A stretch of 64,000 nt of DNA from Desulfosporosinus sp. FKB (GCF_002196705.1 NZ_NADJ01000016.1:62001-126000); one strand, 5' to 3'; numbered from the stretch's first letter, positions 17,824 to 26,753 are shown. Translations and numbers: made by a program. Notes: generated by a model from the sequence alone, not told the origin.

Positions 17824-18309
17824 TTATAAATCCGTGATTTTCTTTACCACGTTCTCCACAGACTCACCGTCTTGCGGAACAGGATCTTCTCCTTGCTTGG
17901 CCAGTTTCTGAATCAGCCATACTGGGAAGGTTATTTCATGAATTCCGTTGGCAGCACCATCTTTAGAACCACCCGTATGGTGTTCCTGACAGAGTACCAA
18001 CATATTTCGAACATCATCGACGGTTGTTATGGGCAGGTTCCTAAGAAGCCGCCCATAACCATAGGGATCCCATTCTTCACAAAACACCTTGAGCTTTTCA
18101 AAATCTGTCACGTTTTCTAAGCTCCACTCAGCTCCAAAATGGTGGACCTGCAGATTTTCTGTGGTTCCACATATCCAACATTTATAATGGCCATCGGCTT
18201 TCAATCGTTCCTTACTTCGCCGAAATTCTGCCGATTCTTTCCTCTCTGCGTGGGAAGGATCAATGACAATTTCCGTGAGCGTCCGCTTAATCACATGGGC
18301 TTCTAACAT
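17824..18309 (-). CDS. HNH-like zinc protein of phage origin
   Basis: A 161-residue protein with C-W-I-C-G, a Q-V-H-H-F pair and a later C-Q-E-H-H-T-G. These are the cysteines and histidines expected of an HNH-type fold, though the order is not the textbook one. It could be a nuclease or a structural zinc protein. The ATG at 18309 has AGGGGAACGACG upstream; the longer frame overlaps the previous gene heavily. It overlaps the upstream small membrane gene by 23 bases. Confidence 0.6.
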   Translation of the reverse strand: MLEAHVIKRTLTEIVIDPSHAERKESAEFRRSKERLKADGHYKCWICGTTENLQVHHFGAEWSLENVTDFEKLKVFCEEWDPYGYGRLLRNLPITTVDDVRNMLVLCQEHHTGGSKDGAANGIHEITFPVWLIQKLAKQGEDPVPQDGESVENVVKKITDL

Positions 18310-18607
18310 CTCGTCGTTCCCCTTTTTCAAGATAGTCAATACGCTTGTGAGCTAACTTAGTTCCTTCCTCAACCCGTGCAAGGCGTTCAGACAGAGTATG
18401 AAAGTTCTTGTTGGTCTCCTTCTGCTCCATTAACAAATCGTCAGTCCTTCTCATGATATATTTAATGTCTGATTTGATGCTTCCTTTTTCTTGACCATCC
18501 AGGGTGGATTCCTTCTTAACCCCTCTCGCATAACCTAAATAGCCAAAAATCAGGGCACTAATCGCCTCTGCAGCAACAACTATGGGTATCGTCGTCGATA
18601 GATCCAA
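18287..18607 (-). CDS. small membrane protein with coiled coil (phage, hemolysin/XhlA-like size)
   Basis: A 106-residue protein with one N-terminal transmembrane helix (residues 7-27), then a basic linker and a coiled coil (I-K-Y-I-M-R-R-T-D-D-L-L, then L-A-R-V-E-E-G-T-K-L-A-H-K-R-I-D-Y-L-E). This architecture is common among accessory lysis proteins. The TTG start follows GGAGGAGTCTTGA. Confidence 0.6.
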   Translation of the reverse strand: MDLSTTIPIVVAAEAISALIFGYLGYARGVKKESTLDGQEKGSIKSDIKYIMRRTDDLLMEQKETNKNFHTLSERLARVEEGTKLAHKRIDYLEKGERRDVRSPCD

Positions 18608-18791
18608 TCAAGACTCCTCCTCTTTGAAATTTACGAACCAACTTTCCTGAGAAGTTTGAAGAGCTCAGATGGACCATCTTAGGATCCTTATTTAAGCTTC
18701 TCAGTACAATCGATCAAAAGTTATATCCTCGACTGTACCAAGGATCATCGTTTAATTTAGAATATGCAGACAAGCCTTCTTCGGTGATTTT

Positions 18792-19037
18792 TTAACGGGT
18801 CACCAAATAAACAATTAGTCCTGTAACAATCGTCATGAGTCCTGAAATCGCCAGAGCCACAATCCACGTTGGTCGTCCTCGGGCAGCCTGCAAAACTTGA
18901 TCCAACTTAGCCTCAAGGCGGTCGAACTTTTTTCCTACATCAATCTCCAGGGAATTAAGTCTTACTTCTGCAGCTTCATTCTTCGTTTCTAGGACTGCGA
19001 CTCGGGTCTTGAGATCGGCTACTTCTTGCTCAGACAT
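18792..19037 (-). CDS. XhlA-like hemolysin/holin accessory protein
   Basis: An 81-residue protein with an N-terminal coiled coil (V-A-D-L-K-T-R-V-A-V-L-E-T-K) and one C-terminal transmembrane helix (residues 58-79). This is the layout of XhlA, which works with holin and amidase in Bacillus phage lysis. AAAGGGG precedes the ATG. It lies in the lysis end of the prophage remnant. Confidence 0.7.
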   Translation of the reverse strand: MSEQEVADLKTRVAVLETKNEAAEVRLNSLEIDVGKKFDRLEAKLDQVLQAARGRPTWIVALAISGLMTIVTGLIVYLVTR

Positions 19038-19105
19038 AGAATCAACCCCTTTCAGAGATATAAAAATAAACGCCCGGTTGAAGGCGTTAATCCAACAATA
19101 TCATT

Positions 19106-19588
19106 CTAAAGGCTTCCAACTTTCCGGAGTAACTTTGAATTGGCCAAATCCCCTGGGCTCGGGAACTTAATTCCTGGACAAAGATCAATTCCCGCCTCCC
19201 TATAGGCATCTGACCAGAGTGTTGAACAAATCCGCACATTCTTTCCTTCCCTATAAGGTAAGATCCTATGGATCTCATAGCGGAAAAATTCCCAGGCAAG
19301 CAGGACGTAATCATAGTGACCGCCGACTTTATTCATGGCAGCCTTGAGAATAGCTTGACGTTGTTGATTGGTTAGGCTATCACAAATGTAAACATCTGAA
19401 GTTCCTATATAAGCGGAAAGGCCAATGAATCCAATCGTTTGGAATCCATTGGCCTCTATAAGTTGACTCTCTCCAACATAACCTGCGGTGTGCGAATACG
19501 GACTCTGTTCCACATCCTCAATGGCCTTGCTGATTAAACCTGTCCCGCGCACCAGGATTAAATCTGCTGACTTTAGTTCACTTACCAC
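19106..19588 (-). CDS. YiiX/NlpC-P60-like cysteine hydrolase of phage tail-lysis region
   Basis: A 160-residue protein beginning S-A-D-L-I-L-V-R-G-T-G, then S-P-Y-S-H-T-A-G-Y-V-G and, later, V-R-I-C-S-T-L-W-S-D-A-Y. This matches the permuted papain-like (YiiX/YebB) fold with His early and Cys late. It may act on peptidoglycan or lipid substrates. A GTG at 19588 overlaps the stop of the upstream gene and is preferred. The longer frame to 19669 would read deep into that gene. Confidence 0.65.
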   Translation of the reverse strand: MVSELKSADLILVRGTGLISKAIEDVEQSPYSHTAGYVGESQLIEANGFQTIGFIGLSAYIGTSDVYICDSLTNQQRQAILKAAMNKVGGHYDYVLLAWEFFRYEIHRILPYREGKNVRICSTLWSDAYREAGIDLCPGIKFPSPGDLANSKLLRKVGSL

Positions 19589-20139
19589 GTTATAGCACTC
19601 ACTGCTTCTATGGTCGTGGCTGCCTGAACTGCGGCGATCCTTGTCCGCAGGTTCGTGATTTGTGCCCATTTATAGCTATAGAAATCCTGGCACAACTGTT
19701 TAAACTGATCCGCTGTCGTAAAGGAAACCGAACTTCCATCCAAAGCAGCCCACTGAATCGGGTAGACGGCAATTCCTGCATTCACACTGTTGAGCTCATC
19801 ACTCATATTCTGTTGGTCACTCGGGAGGCCATTGACAGGATCAGGAGAGCAACCATACTTGATTTGTGATCCATTCGCCGCTGAGACAAATCCTTTAAGA
19901 AATCCTTGAGTAAATGCCAAATTGAGTTCATCCCTCTTAGCCTCTTGTGCTTGAGCTAGCGTTTGAATTGGGTTTGGTGGGCTAAAAGTATCTGTGGATG
20001 AATCATAATCCCAACCTTCCTGCGGTTGCGGTGATAGGTTTGTGATATCTTTTATGACTATGTCAGGTGCAAACATCGGTACTGCATCAGCATCAAAGAC
20101 CCACCATGCTCTACCTTTATAAATTTGTGCTAACTTCAT
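19582..20139 (-). CDS. phage tail protein with DUF4376-like domain
   Basis: A 185-residue protein. The N-terminal half has a tail-assembly-like segment with paired aromatic and proline residues. The C-terminal half starts A-Q-A-Q-E-A-K-R-D-E-L-N and continues through a strand and helix pattern to W-A-Q-I-T-N-L-R, as in DUF4376 domains of phage fibre-assembly proteins. AGGAGG precedes the ATG. It lies 12 bp after the glycine-rich fibre gene. Confidence 0.65.
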   Translation of the reverse strand: MKLAQIYKGRAWWVFDADAVPMFAPDIVIKDITNLSPQPQEGWDYDSSTDTFSPPNPIQTLAQAQEAKRDELNLAFTQGFLKGFVSAANGSQIKYGCSPDPVNGLPSDQQNMSDELNSVNAGIAVYPIQWAALDGSSVSFTTADQFKQLCQDFYSYKWAQITNLRTRIAAVQAATTIEAVSAITW

Positions 20140-20151
20140 TGCTGAATCCTC

Positions 20152-20796
20152 CTATGCGTACCAAACAATTTTCATATATCCAGCTCCACCGCTACCACCA
20201 TTTGCAGAACCGCCTGTACCTCCTGATCCTCCTGCACCAATGGTGATATTGTAGACCGTGCCCGAAGTTACATTGATAGGGTGGTCTTTTACCCAATCTG
20301 CACCGCCTCCTCCACAAGCACTTCCTGTTGACCCTCCACTCTGACCGGAAGCACCAGAACCTCCTGCGCCAAGTTTCCCGTTATTTCCTGCTGTAGGATA
20401 TGCCCCTACTTGACCTGCTCTCGAAGTCTGTGGGCCTAAACTTGCTCCACCTGAACCACCAAACTCTGGTGAATACCCAGTGCCTGAGTTGTGAAATCCC
20501 GTCTCACCATTTTGGCCGTTCCCTGCTCCGGCCCCTGCTCCAACGCTTTGCCCGCCACTATTCCCGCCAGAACCACCGACTAAAGACAGGAGTACATCAA
20601 ATGATGTGGTGCCTCCCGCTGAACCAGGAAGGTTAGAATAACTGTAGGCGCAACCACCACCGCCTCCACCTCCACAAGCTGTAATAAATACTTGATTCAC
20701 GCCACTTGGGCATGTCCATGTCCCGTTTGAAGTAAACACTTGAGCATGTCTTACTTTGGCTCTATTGAGAATTGCATTATAAACAACAGCATCCAT
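20152..20796 (-). CDS. glycine-rich phage tail fibre/receptor-binding protein
   Basis: A 214-residue protein with an F-T-S-N-G-T-W-T-C-P-S-G-V start, common to glycine-rich tail-tip domains. About 170 residues then hold runs of Gly, Ser and Ala including seven consecutive glycines. Such regions form polyglycine-II bundles in tail adhesins. It begins right after the stop of the upstream gene (TTTAAGGGATG). The protein probably contacts the host surface. Confidence 0.7.
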   Translation of the reverse strand: MDAVVYNAILNRAKVRHAQVFTSNGTWTCPSGVNQVFITACGGGGGGGCAYSYSNLPGSAGGTTSFDVLLSLVGGSGGNSGGQSVGAGAGAGNGQNGETGFHNSGTGYSPEFGGSGGASLGPQTSRAGQVGAYPTAGNNGKLGAGGSGASGQSGGSTGSACGGGGADWVKDHPINVTSGTVYNITIGAGGSGGTGGSANGGSGGAGYMKIVWYA

Positions 20797-20799
20797 CCC

Positions 20800-21204
20800 T
20801 TAAACGACCACCGTTCCGTTTAAACTTCCATCAGCATTAAAGTAATACGTCAAGGTCACGGTTTCACTCGTATTTAAGGTTCTCGTTTCGGTGATTTGAC
20901 CGGAGGTATAACTAAAAGTATCCGTCCTTACAGTGGTACTCCCTGCCTTGTGAAAAATTTGGGTAATTTGACCATTGGTGAAGGAAGGCGTTTGAGTTGT
21001 CCCCTGGATGGCATCACTATACAATTGAGTGCTTAAATAAATACCTTCTTCCATATTATTCATTCGGGCCGCCGTCACCGGAGTACCGGCTTGAGTTGGG
21101 TTATCGTACAGGGTTAGTGTCACATTTCCTGGTACACTACCGGTTGCTGAAAACTGGCCGGGATTCTGGGAAATCCTATCTTGCCACAAGCTTGGGCTGT
21201 ACAA
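20800..21204 (-). CDS. phage tail protein, possibly with altered start
   Basis: A 134-residue protein with a start typical of tail appendage proteins (S-L-W-Q-D-R-I-S-Q-N-P-G-Q-F), then V-T-A-A-R-M-N-N-M-E-E-G-I, and a strand-rich C-terminal half. The only start is a TTG lying inside the end of the homing-nuclease gene. The natural start may therefore have been displaced by that insertion. Confidence 0.55.
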   Translation of the reverse strand: MYSPSLWQDRISQNPGQFSATGSVPGNVTLTLYDNPTQAGTPVTAARMNNMEEGIYLSTQLYSDAIQGTTQTPSFTNGQITQIFHKAGSTTVRTDTFSYTSGQITETRTLNTSETVTLTYYFNADGSLNGTVVV

Positions 21205-21894
21205 ATTTAACCGCCTCCTGTACTTTGTTCAAATACGCATATTCCCCGAAATAAAAAAGAGCCTTTTCATTATAGGCTCTTGCAGCTTCTTCCTCTGAAT
21301 TGAAACATCCAATGTGCTTATGCTTTTGGTTTACTTTTATACTGGCTATCCATTTCCTAGTACTTTCACGATAAAATACACCCTTGTATCTACTCGTTTT
21401 TCTCCTTTTCTGTATTTGCTGGTTAGCAGCATTTTCCCTTTGAGTAACAATTCTCAAATTCTCTTTCCGGTTATCAGCCGGATAATGGTTTATATGGTCA
21501 ATAACCTTGTGTTGAGGATTTCTTGCTATTAATCTATGGAGTTTTAGAGCTTCATAATTTCTTTCAGTTCTAACATATCCCTTTCTATCCATATACCAGG
21601 TATAGCCTTTTACCAAATCATAATCTTCTTTATCAAAATAAACTTTTGTCCCTTTCTTGTTATCCCAACCATATGCCCATCTGGATGATCATAAAAGACA
21701 TTTTTCGAACATTTTCCACATGATCTTGACTTACCTGTCGTGAGGTATTTCCTCGGGATGACTGATGTTCTACCACATTCACATAAGCATTCCCAATACG
21801 AGAGGCCATATTTGTCATTATGGCTAAATCTTACAACTGTCCACTTACCAAATATTTGAGCGGATAAATCTTTTTTATAACCCAAATTAATCAC
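21176..21894 (-). pseudogene. frameshifted HNH/AP2-type homing endonuclease
   Basis: Two frames together make one protein. The upstream frame (21894 to about 21650) encodes the N-terminal zinc module (C-L-C-E-C-G-R, C-G-K-C-S-K). The downstream frame (to 21176) encodes an HNH core (H-K-V-I-D-H-I-N-H-Y-P-A-D-N-R-K-E-N-L) and an AP2 DNA-binding domain (S-R-Y-K-G-V-F-Y-R). Reading in the second frame upstream restores K-V-Y-F-D-K-E-D-Y-D-L-V, so one base was lost or gained in the GGGACAAAAG stretch near 21645-21655. It sits between tail genes, as free-standing homing nucleases do. Confidence 0.75.
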
Positions 21895-21901
21895 CGCTTT
21901 C

Positions 21902-22339
21902 TCAGTTATTCCAGACCAAACCGCAAATATTTAGGCTTTGCCCGCAAACCTGGTATTCCTGAAGGATGCCGTTGATCATGTTATAAAGTGCTAGTTCATT
22001 CCCTTCCATCCGATTGGTATCCTGGTAAGAAAAACTCTGGTCATAACTCCAGGTTGTTTTCGGGTCAACCCATCCCGTAGGGGCTACGGCATAACAGTTA
22101 TATAGGGCTAAAATATTGCCTTCAATTCTGTTGAGAGAATCGTAAAAGTCCAGGTAACTCCCATCACTTCGATTGGTGATTGTTGTTAAGGATACATTAA
22201 AGCCACACGTTTGTAAGAGTACGGCAAGTTCGGCTGTATCTCCTTCAATGCGGTTAAAATCGGTAGTGTTGAAGTAATTTTGGGTCGTCCAAGTGGTAAT
22301 TGGTTGTTGCCAGGCCAGATCATCCACTTCCTTTCCCAT
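21902..22339 (-). CDS. phage tail protein with three internal repeats
   Basis: A 145-residue protein with three copies of a motif around F-N-R-I-E-G-N: D-F-N-R-I-E-G-D-T, S-L-N-R-I-E-G-N-I and D-T-N-R-M-E-G-N-E, each preceded by an aromatic, T/S-rich strand and spaced about 45 residues. Motifs of this type occur in tail-tip proteins. It overlaps the end of the upstream tail gene by 20 bases. A GTG at 22325 after GAAAGGAA is an alternative start. Confidence 0.6.
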   Translation of the reverse strand: MGKEVDDLAWQQPITTWTTQNYFNTTDFNRIEGDTAELAVLLQTCGFNVSLTTITNRSDGSYLDFYDSLNRIEGNILALYNCYAVAPTGWVDPKTTWSYDQSFSYQDTNRMEGNELALYNMINGILQEYQVCGQSLNICGLVWNN

Positions 22340-24158
22340 TCATTGTTGCTGAGAGAGTCCCAGAGAAACGAAATTCCTGCCGAATAAGTTTTGCTTGTTT
22401 CACTCCGTTAGAATACTGACTGTCCCAAAACAGACAGTCTCCGCATTCCATGGAGGGATCTCCCCAACCCTCTACTTCATAGAGGTAAGTGTTCTGACAT
22501 TCCGCAGCATACCAGTTCAGGATGTTGGCCGCCATCGCCGCATCCGTCACCAACGGATTGTCCAAATCCACTGTATTCACAGGCTGAGTTCCGGCAGTGT
22601 TTAACACAGATTGGACAGAGGTGCTGGTAATGATCTCTCCTGTGATGGTTATGGTCGCGTTTCCAGAACCACTCACTGTTAAGAAGGCTGCATTCGTATA
22701 ATAATTAGCAGAAACCAGCGTCCCGCCGGATACAGTTGCCGAGCATGTGGAAGCGCTGGCCGGTGTCGTGTACGTTACCCAAAGGCTCGTTTGCCCATTC
22801 ACCGGTATGGTACTGGAATAGATGGTACTGGCACTTCCAGCAACACTACTCGTATAAATGTTCAGGGTGAAATAATTATATGGGTCTTGAATTCCAATCT
22901 TGGGGTAGGTCTCTTGCATATTGAGAGTGAGTTCTGCAGTATAGGGCATCGGGTTTAAAGGCTGCATACTCACCGACTGCTTAATGTGCAGAGTATTATA
23001 CCTGTCTATATACATGACAGACATTCCCGCCTGGGCAATATACATCAAAGCATTATGGTGAGTCATGGACGGGAGAACTCCGTTGGTGCTAATAGTTTGT
23101 AAGGCTGAATCGATAGTGTAATTAACCGTTAATCCGGCTTGGGACTGGAAATCCTGAATGACTGACACCGCCAGGTTATACAGTGTTATCGGGCTGCCGG
23201 AATAAGTGTACTTGTAATAGGTCGTCCCATCCATAAGATCAAGTAAATCGCGGGCATACAGCGTGGATGATAAATAATTACTATCATTTCTCCAATTATA
23301 GAGATAAAACGTACCCATCGGCACGGTTTCCGAGGTTCCATCCCCATAAAGCAAGGTGAGTGATGGGATGAACTGCTGTTTCTTCTGGAGAAAACCTTCG
23401 TATAAATTAAAGTAGTTCAGGTTGTTGGCGATGCTGGCATGGGCTTCTTTGGGAGGAGCGCTGTTTCCGAGTGGATCAAGTTCCTCCAGGATACTAAGCT
23501 CGAAGATATTCTGCCCTGTCCAAGTGAATAACTCACCAAACAGGACTTCCGACAAGTGAACCCGACGACTTGGTTTATTCGTGCTATAAAAAGTTACGAC
23601 AACTTTAACAATATTGGTCAGCTGTTGTTCCCAGACATAAGACGCTGAATTTAGGCTGACATTGTACGTCGTTTGGGTGTTGTTACTATCTGTACTAACG
23701 ATCTGAAGTGAAGTGCAGTAATCCCCCGTCAGTGACGAAAAGACAAAAGTTAATCCTAAACTCGTAAAGGGCGCGGATTGATTCAGCGTTAATGTAGGAT
23801 AGGGAGGAGCAAAATTCCCGTTCGCATCAGAAATCGCCGCACTCCACCAACCTATTTCATCACTGGTGACATTGTCCGTGGGCTTAGGTGGCGTGAAAAA
23901 ACTGCCATCCAAGAGTAAATAATTTTGTTCCTCGCTCATATAGTTTCGGGTCTGATTATAACCATCCGTAACCTGGGCCACTCCGCCAACCGGTCCGATA
24001 GAATTCGCAGACGGTGTGCAGTTTCCCTGGGCCGCCGGATCAACCATGCAAACTGCACTGTGGCCGTGATCGTGCGGGGAAATGTACTGATGCTGTTGAG
24101 AAATTTCTGAGATACACCTAGCATAAGCTTTACCACCTAACATTCTATCAGCTGGCAC
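22320..24158 (-). CDS. large phage tail-tip (baseplate/hub-like) protein
   Basis: A 612-residue, strand-rich protein with many Thr, Ser, Asn and Tyr and no membrane segment. Its position directly after the distal-tail-like gene fits a tail-associated baseplate or hub protein. The segment around G-T-F-Y-L-Y-N-W-R resembles domains that anchor fibre proteins in siphophages. The start is either GTG at 24158 or ATG at 24143, both overlapping the upstream gene. No enzymatic motif was seen. Confidence 0.6.
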   Translation of the reverse strand: MPADRMLGGKAYARCISEISQQHQYISPHDHGHSAVCMVDPAAQGNCTPSANSIGPVGGVAQVTDGYNQTRNYMSEEQNYLLLDGSFFTPPKPTDNVTSDEIGWWSAAISDANGNFAPPYPTLTLNQSAPFTSLGLTFVFSSLTGDYCTSLQIVSTDSNNTQTTYNVSLNSASYVWEQQLTNIVKVVVTFYSTNKPSRRVHLSEVLFGELFTWTGQNIFELSILEELDPLGNSAPPKEAHASIANNLNYFNLYEGFLQKKQQFIPSLTLLYGDGTSETVPMGTFYLYNWRNDSNYLSSTLYARDLLDLMDGTTYYKYTYSGSPITLYNLAVSVIQDFQSQAGLTVNYTIDSALQTISTNGVLPSMTHHNALMYIAQAGMSVMYIDRYNTLHIKQSVSMQPLNPMPYTAELTLNMQETYPKIGIQDPYNYFTLNIYTSSVAGSASTIYSSTIPVNGQTSLWVTYTTPASASTCSATVSGGTLVSANYYTNAAFLTVSGSGNATITITGEIITSTSVQSVLNTAGTQPVNTVDLDNPLVTDAAMAANILNWYAAECQNTYLYEVEGWGDPSMECGDCLFWDSQYSNGVKQAKLIRQEFRFSGTLSATMNGKGSG

Positions 24159-24499
24159 TTAATGGTATTGAAGGTTACAGTACCATAAGTATCAATTTTC
24201 ACATCATCATACGACAAGTCTCCGGCATAAAAATTCCCGGTGTAACTGCCACCGGGTAAGCCTGGATCAAGAACCGTCAGGGTGAATTGCGGAGTACTTG
24301 ATTTGATGAGGGAAATGAGACTGGATAATTGTGCTGCCGTCATCGTCCCCCACTGAACATCGTATTTCCGTTTGTTGGCGATATACTGCATATTCATGGT
24401 TCCCGCTGCGTTTCTTTTAGAATCCCCAATCATATAGAGATTGTTGGTAATTTTTTGCGGTTCAGGTAAGTCCGTACCATTAACGATTAAAGTTGCCAT
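24137..24499 (-). CDS. small phage tail protein (DUF6711-like)
   Basis: A 120-residue protein starting M-A-T-L-I-V-N-G-T-D-L-P-E-P, with a central R-N-A-A-G-T-M-N-M and the strand pattern of small distal-tail proteins that follow tape-measure genes. AGTAGGTGATTCT precedes the ATG. It lies 8 bp after the tape-measure fragment. The family name is from recalled motif similarity, not a search. Confidence 0.6.
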   Translation of the reverse strand: MATLIVNGTDLPEPQKITNNLYMIGDSKRNAAGTMNMQYIANKRKYDVQWGTMTAAQLSSLISLIKSSTPQFTLTVLDPGLPGGSYTGNFYAGDLSYDDVKIDTYGTVTFNTIKCQLIEC

Positions 24500-24507
24500 A
24501 GAATCAC

Positions 24508-25605
24508 CTACTTCGGCAAATTATAGCTGGAATTATAGCCGATCATTTTGCCAATCCGGTCGTTTTCGTTCACAGTGTAGGAATAGAGTGTCCTTGCCAA
24601 CGTCCGGCCATCCAGGGTTAAGGTCACTTGAATCGGTTGGGTTCCACTGTTTAGGCCATTCCCTTCGGCACTTCCTGAATGACCGGAACTCATTAAGCTC
24701 CCCAATTTTTCTAACGGAATGACCGCCTCCGGTCCAGCTTCCCCGATCATGGCCAATTGTGGCGCTATAACAATCCCCCCAGAGGCCATCGCCGGAATGG
24801 CGGCCCCAATACCTGCCAAAGCTGAACCTGCTGCAGCAATTCCACCAGCCAATAAGTCTGTCCCGCCTGTAGCTAAGGTAAATCCAACGCCTCCAGCCGC
24901 AGCTCCAAGAGGTACGAGCCAGGATTTATTCGTCTCTGCCCAATTGGCTACACTGGAATAAGCCCCAGTGACGCTTTGCCAAGCTGTACTCGCCATATTA
25001 GGGATGGCTTGTCCTGTCATAGCCGCCAGAGACTGCATTTCCGAAGATACTTGGCTGACTGCCGAGGTAATCGTTTGACCCATACTGTTTGCCCAAGAAA
25101 CCGCCATTTGTCCAGTCGCTTGAAAGACTTGGTTAAGGCTGTTATGCAGATTGTTCGTAAACGTAGTAATAGCGGAACCCGCACTTGCGACCATGGAGGA
25201 AAGGCGCTGTTCTGTCTCAAGAGTCCAATCGTTGGTTAATGAGCTGACAGAGGAATATCCCGTTTTCAATTCACTGACCATGGTTGAGCTGTATTCTCTG
25301 AATTTCCGGGATGAATTCGTTACCCAGGACGATAAGTCTCCTTGTGCCTTTGTTAAGGTTGTTTCTGTGCTCACTTCCCAGGCTGTTGTCGTCGTTTGCA
25401 CCTGGTTAAAGACTTGGTTGGCTGATATTTCCCACTGAGATAACTCCCTTTGCATGGACGCTAAGGCAGAAGCAAAACCTTCCTGACCAATCACGGATAC
25501 CGGGACGTTAACAAAAGAAGGACTAAAGGCTCTCAGTTTTGCTTCAGCTTGGCTGTATCCGGTTTCCAGCCGTTCTTCTGCGACAACTCCAGCTTTCCAG
25601 TTCGG
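24508..25605 (-). pseudogene. tail tape-measure protein, C-terminal fragment
   Basis: The frame is open from 25605 to the stop at 24508 (365 codons) but has no proper start. A TGA lies at 25606-25608, exactly where the tail gene sequence gives way to a dispersed repeat. The protein has an alpha-helical region rich in Q, S and T, a Gly/Ala hydrophobic segment and the typical tail-end A-M-I-G-E-A-G-P-E-A-V-I-P-L of tape-measure proteins. Tape-measure proteins are usually 600-1500 residues, so the 5' half is missing. Confidence 0.8.
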
Positions 25606-25610
25606 TCATC

Positions 25611-25710
25611 CGATAGGTAAGGACATCTATCCTGCGGGATTGCCTGTTAATGTCCCCAACGCCCTCCGGTCAGAAGTGCCACCATCCGGTTACTCACCAC
25701 GCAATCCCCG
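25611..25710. repeat. dispersed repeat, copy 2, at the prophage break point
   Basis: The first 50 bases match 1964-2035 (GATAGGTAAGGACATC, then GATTGCCTGTTA, then CCAACG-CCTCCGG). The next 40 bases (AGAAGTGCCACC, then ACCACGCAA) match 26290-26361. It starts three bases after the point where the tape-measure frame ends. Confidence 0.6.
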
Positions 25711-25835
25711 CCACTATGACCTCTGACTAACCTTTACACGAGACGGCTTCTTGAACTTGACAAAGGACAAGTGGGCGGGGTGATTTATCCTCGACGGTGA
25801 AGTGAATGAAATAACCAGCAAAGCAACCAATATTA

Positions 25836-25871
25836 AGAAACGCCCTCCAACGCTGATCAACGAAGGAGGGC
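25836..25871 (-). terminator. terminator of the tautomerase gene
   Basis: The minus strand reads GCCCTCC, a 16-base loop, GGAGGGC, then GTTTCTT, 27 bases after the stop codon. Confidence 0.7.
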
Positions 25872-25897
25872 AATTCCGTCTCTGCACAGGATAATCG

Positions 25898-26104
25898 CTA
25901 TTGTTTATTTGCCCTTTCTGCCAATACTTTGGTAAGTACTTTACCTCCAACACCCCAGTTATCCATCTCGTTTTCTTTTATTAATACCGTAAACGCTTGC
26001 TCAGGAATGCCAAGGTTTTCACTTGCAACTTTTGTTAACCCACTAATCAGTTTTTCTTTTGTCTCTTTGTCCATTTTCCCAGCTTCAAGTTTGATAAACG
26101 GCAT
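25898..26104 (-). CDS. 4-oxalocrotonate tautomerase family protein
   Basis: A 68-residue protein beginning M-P-F-I-K-L-E-A-G and supplying the catalytic amino-terminal Pro2 after Met removal. It then has K-E-K-L-I-S-G-L-T-K-V-A and a short strand near residue 40 (F-T-V-L-I-K-E). Small tautomerases of this length form hexamers that ketonise enols of dicarboxylates or related compounds; the substrate here is unknown. It is monocistronic with its own terminator, between two repeat copies. Confidence 0.85.
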   Translation of the reverse strand: MPFIKLEAGKMDKETKEKLISGLTKVASENLGIPEQAFTVLIKENEMDNWGVGGKVLTKVLAERANKQ

Positions 26105-26753
26105 TGTTGATCCTCTCCCTTCTTAGTAATTATCTTAACAAAATTATATTACGAGACATCATAATGTGCAAATATTACCAGTTTGTATTTTCTAATAAAC
26201 ATTCCTATAATATAAATTCACATAAATTGCTATTTCACGTTGTACACATACTTACCAAAATCGGACAAGTCCCATCGATCTCCGGGTAGAAGTGCCACCG
26301 TCCGATGACCCCACCCCCACGGAAAACCCGAGTGCGTATTTCCCGTACCACGCAAGACTCAGTACTTAACCGCTGGCTAGGCTTTATCAAGACAGCATAT
26401 TCTTGCAAGACACATCCGGCGTGGTGAATTGTTATCGATTGTGGTCGGAACACAGCAGATCAATGCAAAGAACCTTCCCTCGTACTAATTCAATAAATAT
26501 CATCCATTTCATACATATGATGTCTTCATCTAAATAGTAGGTTGCTGCCGAAAATACCCCAATGATAGATAGGAAAGTAGCAAGCGTGCAAACAACTGCT
26601 ATCCGAAGCGCCCAGTCTTAAAAGAATCGGCCCCCCCCCGGCTTCTTGCACCGCCTTGATTATTTCAAGGTGAATTCGAATATGGTTTATATTAATTTAA
26701 TTGCATTTGGGAATAAAGAATAGAAAAGTAGTAGCCATGAATAAACTGCAAGT
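26105..26753. other. intergenic region with a dispersed repeat, no gene
   Basis: Apart from the repeat copy at 26280-26361 and a run of ten cytosines near 26628-26640, nothing recognisable was seen. The 72-codon frame at 26235-26453 lies within the repeat and is not called. Confidence 0.45.
26280..26361. repeat. dispersed repeat, copy 3
   Basis: CTCCGGGTAGAAGTGCCACC followed by GTCCGATGACC and, 45 bases on, TACCACGCAAGACTC. It matches 25665-25703 in order but contains an extra GC-rich insert with a potential hairpin. It may be the structured 3' end of a retroelement or intron; this is a guess. Confidence 0.5.

Larger units (their letters stand above)
16478..25605 (-). mobile_element. prophage remnant: tail tip, fibres and lysis genes only
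   Basis: Gene order from right to left is tape measure (cut), distal tail, hub, repeat protein, homing nuclease, tail, glycine-rich fibre, DUF4376, YiiX hydrolase, XhlA-like, HNH-like, amidase, holin. This is the standard late end of a siphophage. Terminase, portal, capsid and the first half of the tape measure are absent. The two recombinases at 10.8-14.0 kb may be its integrases, which is unproven. Confidence 0.8.

Noticed and set aside
20152-20796. Low-complexity GGT/GGA repeats as a DNA repeat feature
   Set aside because: They are codons of the glycine-rich fibre protein, not an independent repeat.
25714-25953. 79-codon minus-strand frame overlapping the tautomerase
   Set aside because: It reads through the tautomerase terminator and gene in another frame and shows no motif.
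26235-26453. 72-codon frame within repeat copy 3
   Set aside because: It lies in repeat sequence, has no ribosome site, and the frame is not kept in copy 2.
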